Source: Flammeovirgaceae bacterium UBA5008 (GTDB lineage: Bacteria > Bacteroidota > Bacteroidia > Cytophagales > Cyclobacteriaceae). From it: 64,000 bases of DNA. The notes beneath the pieces were generated by a model that saw only the letters and a list, made by a program, of their open reading frames with translations, was not told the origin of the DNA and did no database searches. Below, piece after piece: positions 61,780 through 64,000 of this stretch; the first letter of the stretch is position 1, and each line of letters begins with the position of its first letter. A program made the translations under genes and the position numbers. Where the stretch lies: positions 45,873 through 109,872 of the forward strand of contig DGYK01000063.1 in NCBI GenBank assembly GCA_002398365.1, read 5' to 3'.

Positions 61780-62127
61780 ATGATTACATCTGAAGTATTA
61801 ATGCCCATTGCCATCTTAGGAAGCCTTGGAACCTCGATTTATTTCTTTACCAAAGTGATGACCGACTACATCCTGAAAAAGAAAATGATTGACAAAGGTT
61901 ATGTGAATGAAGACACGCAAGCCATTTTTAAACAGCATACGCTTACCGATAATAAATATGCTTCTCTGAAATGGGGTCTCATTACTTTCTTCGGAGGTAT
62001 TTCTCTGATCATTATGGAATATGTACCGGTCAGCCCTGAGTCTCCCCTACCGTACGGTTTGTTTGCCGTATCGGTGTCTCTCGGGTTTTTGATCTACTAC
62101 TTTCTCGTGAAGCGCGAAGCAAAATAA
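61780..62127 (+). CDS. Small membrane protein of unknown function
   Basis: A 115-residue protein with three hydrophobic helices (PIAILGSLGTSIYFFT; LKWGLITFFGGISLIIMEY; LPYGLFAVSVSLGFLIYYFLV). ATG 61780 is preferred: an AATCTTTG -7-like box at about 61717-61724 implies transcription begins after ATG 61729. The layout resembles DUF6249-type proteins often linked to sigma factors. Divergent from the ECF gene at 61052. Confidence 0.68.
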   Translation: MITSEVLMPIAILGSLGTSIYFFTKVMTDYILKKKMIDKGYVNEDTQAIFKQHTLTDNKYASLKWGLITFFGGISLIIMEYVPVSPESPLPYGLFAVSVSLGFLIYYFLVKREAK

Positions 62128-62132
62128 TTTAC

Positions 62133-62154
62133 GGGCAGCGTTTTTTCGCTGCCC
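62133..62154 (+). other. GGGCAGCG hairpin without T-run
   Basis: GGGCAGCG (62133-62140) and CGCTGCCC (62147-62154) form an 8-bp stem with a TTTTTT loop. No T-run follows, so termination is doubtful; it may be a weak terminator or an mRNA-stabilising hairpin. Confidence 0.5.
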
Positions 62155-62173
62155 TCACTTTACCACTTCTCTT

Positions 62174-64000
62174 ATGTTAATCAATTATTTAAAAACAGCT
62201 CTTCGGAGCTTGTTACGGCACCGCTTTTTCTCTGCCATCAATATTTTTGGTTTGTCAGTGGCAATGGCGCTATCCATGGTGATCATCATGCTGGTAGCCG
62301 ACCAGATGATGTACGATCGATACAACACCAAACGCGATCGTATTTATCGGATCAATTCCATTCCCATCGGCTCGAAGGGTGAACGCTTTTCAGAAACGGC
62401 AACCACTACCTTACCTTTGCAACAAGATTTGAATGAAAATTTCACCGGTGTAGAAAAGTCGGTGCGCATTGTGCGCGGCTTTGGAAATATGTGGATGGAG
62501 ATTGAGCAGAATGTAAATATTCCGGTAGCCGGATATTTTGCCGATCCCGAAATTCTGGATGTGTTTGAATACGAATTGGAACAAGGCAACCCCGCTACAG
62601 CGTTGGTTGAACCATACTCTGTGGTGCTCACCAAAAAGGCAGCGAAAAAATTATTTCGTCAGGAAAATCCAATAGGTGAAACTTTTAAAGTAGGCACCGA
62701 GGGCCCTTACAAAGTTACCGGCATCCTCAAAGAGACTACTCAAAAATCGCACATTGTATTTGATGCCCTTGCCAGCCTTAGTACGGTAAAAAGTTTAGAG
62801 TCGCAAAACAAGCGCGGAAAAGATTTAGACAATTGGTATAACTACACATCGGGGTGGATTTATGTGCTGCTGGAAAAAGACAAGTCGGTGGATGACATTA
62901 TCCCGCAATTGAAGGCCATTGAAGAAAAACATTTTGCCGTTATCACCAATCCGGATACACAACAAAAAGTCAACTATCAACCGCAGGCACTCGCGGAAAT
63001 TACACCGGGCGCATTCATTAATAATCCGATTGGTCCTTTTTTGCCCTGGGTATTTGTCTACTTCTTTGCAGGTTTGGCTGGTATCGTGATGTTGACTTCG
63101 TGTTTTAACTTCACCAACCTTTCCATTGCACGATCACTTACGCGTGCCCGTGAAATTGGTGTACGAAAAGTAACAGGGGCCATGCGCTGGCAGATATTTA
63201 CCCAATTCATTTCTGAGTCGGTGTTAGTAGCGCTGATTGCATTGATTGTTGCTGTGCTTCTACTGATGGCGCTAAGACCACTGATGCTTGAATTAAGTTT
63301 TGCACGATTGATGCAATGGGATTTGGAAGCAAATTACTTTGTGTATGTTGTGTTTGTTGTTTTCGCCATCGTAGTGGGATTCCTGGCCGGGGTATTTCCG
63401 GCTATCGTACTGAGTGGTTTTCAACCAGTAAAAGTCTTGAAGGGCGTAAAATCAATGAAATTGTTTTCGAACATCGGTCTGCGAAAATCATTGTTGGTTA
63501 CACAATTTACATTTTCACTGGTGTTTATTTTGTCGGTGATTGTCGTATACAACCAATTGCAACTTTTCTTGCGAGCGGATCATGGATTTAATATGGATAA
63601 AAAAATGGTGGTAGCTCTTAGCAATACACCATCCGATGTTTTAAAGACAGAACTTCTTAAGCATGCCAACATTGAAAATGCTACAGCTGTATCGCATGTG
63701 CTGGCCGCAGGCTCCAGTTATGGTGAAGGTTACAAGCGCACGTTAGAAGATAAAGAATGGACAAGTCTATACTATTATTCTACAGACGAAGACTATCTAA
63801 AAAATTTAAAAATTTCACTTGTTGCCGGGCGTTATTTTCAGGAAGGTGATGGTGAATCAAAACAGAATTTAATCGTGCTAAATGAAAAAGCAGTAGAAGC
63901 ATTCCACTTTGCATCTCCACTCGAGGCGATTGGGCAAGAAATTATTCTCAAGCAAGATTCATCGCGAAAGCAAATTATTGGCGTAGTGAAAGATTACAAC
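62174..64000 (+). CDS. MacB/FtsX-type ABC transporter permease (truncated by window edge)
   Basis: An open frame of 609 codons from ATG 62174 to the window end without a stop. The N-terminus MLINYLKTALRSLLRHRFFS, then a helix (SAINIFGLSVAMALSMVII), is the usual start of Bacteroidota MacB-like permeases. A periplasmic MacB-PCD domain is followed by FtsX helices and the motif REIGVRKVTGAMRWQIFTQF. A second core begins near residue 430 (LRKSLLVTQFTFSLVFILS). These permeases transfer lipoproteins, peptides or drugs, with a separate ATPase; none is in view. Confidence 0.92.
   Translation, partial: MLINYLKTALRSLLRHRFFSAINIFGLSVAMALSMVIIMLVADQMMYDRYNTKRDRIYRINSIPIGSKGERFSETATTTLPLQQDLNENFTGVEKSVRIVRGFGNMWMEIEQNVNIPVAGYFADPEILDVFEYELEQGNPATALVEPYSVVLTKKAAKKLFRQENPIGETFKVGTEGPYKVTGILKETTQKSHIVFDALASLSTVKSLESQNKRGKDLDNWYNYTSGWIYVLLEKDKSVDDIIPQLKAIEEKHFAVITNPDTQQKVNYQPQALAEITPGAFINNPIGPFLPWVFVYFFAGLAGIVMLTSCFNFTNLSIARSLTRAREIGVRKVTGAMRWQIFTQFISESVLVALIALIVAVLLLMALRPLMLELSFARLMQWDLEANYFVYVVFVVFAIVVGFLAGVFPAIVLSGFQPVKVLKGVKSMKLFSNIGLRKSLLVTQFTFSLVFILSVIVVYNQLQLFLRADHGFNMDKKMVVALSNTPSDVLKTELLKHANIENATAVSHVLAAGSSYGEGYKRTLEDKEWTSLYYYSTDEDYLKNLKISLVAGRYFQEGDGESKQNLIVLNEKAVEAFHFASPLEAIGQEIILKQDSSRKQIIGVVKDYN

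Overview
The window looks like a chromosomal segment of a Bacteroidota bacterium, most likely of the Cytophagales type. The evidence is a type IX secretion C-terminal sorting domain on a large surface protein, DUF5686/carboxypeptidase-regulatory-like outer-membrane proteins, an rpsU-xerC-hpf neighbourhood, many ECF sigma factors with small anti-sigma partners, weak Shine-Dalgarno sequences, and several promoters of the Bacteroidota form TTG-N19-21-TAnnTTTG. Genes are densely packed, no gene-free stretch exceeds 300 bases, and I see no tRNA, rRNA, CRISPR array, insertion sequence or prophage.

Layout. 1-2.4 kb: a truncated ECF sigma factor divergent from a von Willebrand/YfbK-type protein. 2.4-8.4 kb: a glycan-assembly cluster with three GT2 glycosyltransferases, two FkbM methyltransferases and two poorly characterised glycosyltransferase-like proteins. 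8.4-13.2 kb: ECF sigma and zinc anti-sigma, gmk, nadD, and a DUF5686 outer-membrane protein. 13.2-16.1 kb: selenium tRNA modification (mnmH, selD) and a glutaminyl cyclase lipoprotein. 16.1-19.1 kb: an AAA/DUF4143 ATPase preceded by an unusual 33-bp-phased repeat array, a small protein, and a membrane-anchored AraC regulator. 19.2-24 kb: an S41 peptidase, then a formylglycine-enzyme-fold surface protein in an apparent operon with its own sigma/anti-sigma pair. 24-30.3 kb (minus strand): a saccharopine-dehydrogenase-like enzyme, lgt, an outer-membrane barrel, hpf, xerC, rpsU and an acyl-CoA dehydrogenase.

30.4-39 kb: ugd and a UDP-glucuronate decarboxylase (a UDP-xylose supply), a zinc metallopeptidase, rfaE2, a YbhN-type membrane protein, panD, panC, a stand-alone GT5 domain and glmS. 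39-43.5 kb: an AraC regulator upstream of a T9SS-exported cadherin/MBG-type surface protein whose promoter carries 21-bp-spaced direct repeats, then a lipoprotein. 43.7-49.3 kb: lnt, then a redox-looking module of thioredoxin-fold protein, ApbE-like flavin transferase, tiny DUF4266 lipoprotein and DUF3570 outer-membrane protein, followed by a methyltransferase. 49.3-56 kb: a 3-hydroxyacyl-CoA dehydrogenase-like protein, ridA, gltX, a small conserved protein, an AIM24-family protein, a LYS1-like dehydrogenase, a DUF4286 protein and a second acyl-CoA dehydrogenase. 56-64 kb: a beta-propeller/amidohydrolase fusion, an orphan solute-binding protein, another sigma/anti-sigma pair, a small membrane protein and a truncated MacB/FtsX-type permease.

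The glycan cluster, the UDP-xylose genes, rfaE2 and glmS together point to cell-surface polysaccharide synthesis. lgt and lnt serve the many lipoproteins. The two places I find most worth a second look are the thioredoxin/ApbE/DUF4266/DUF3570 module (45.4-48.4 kb) and the phased repeat array in front of the DUF4143 ATPase (16.2 kb).
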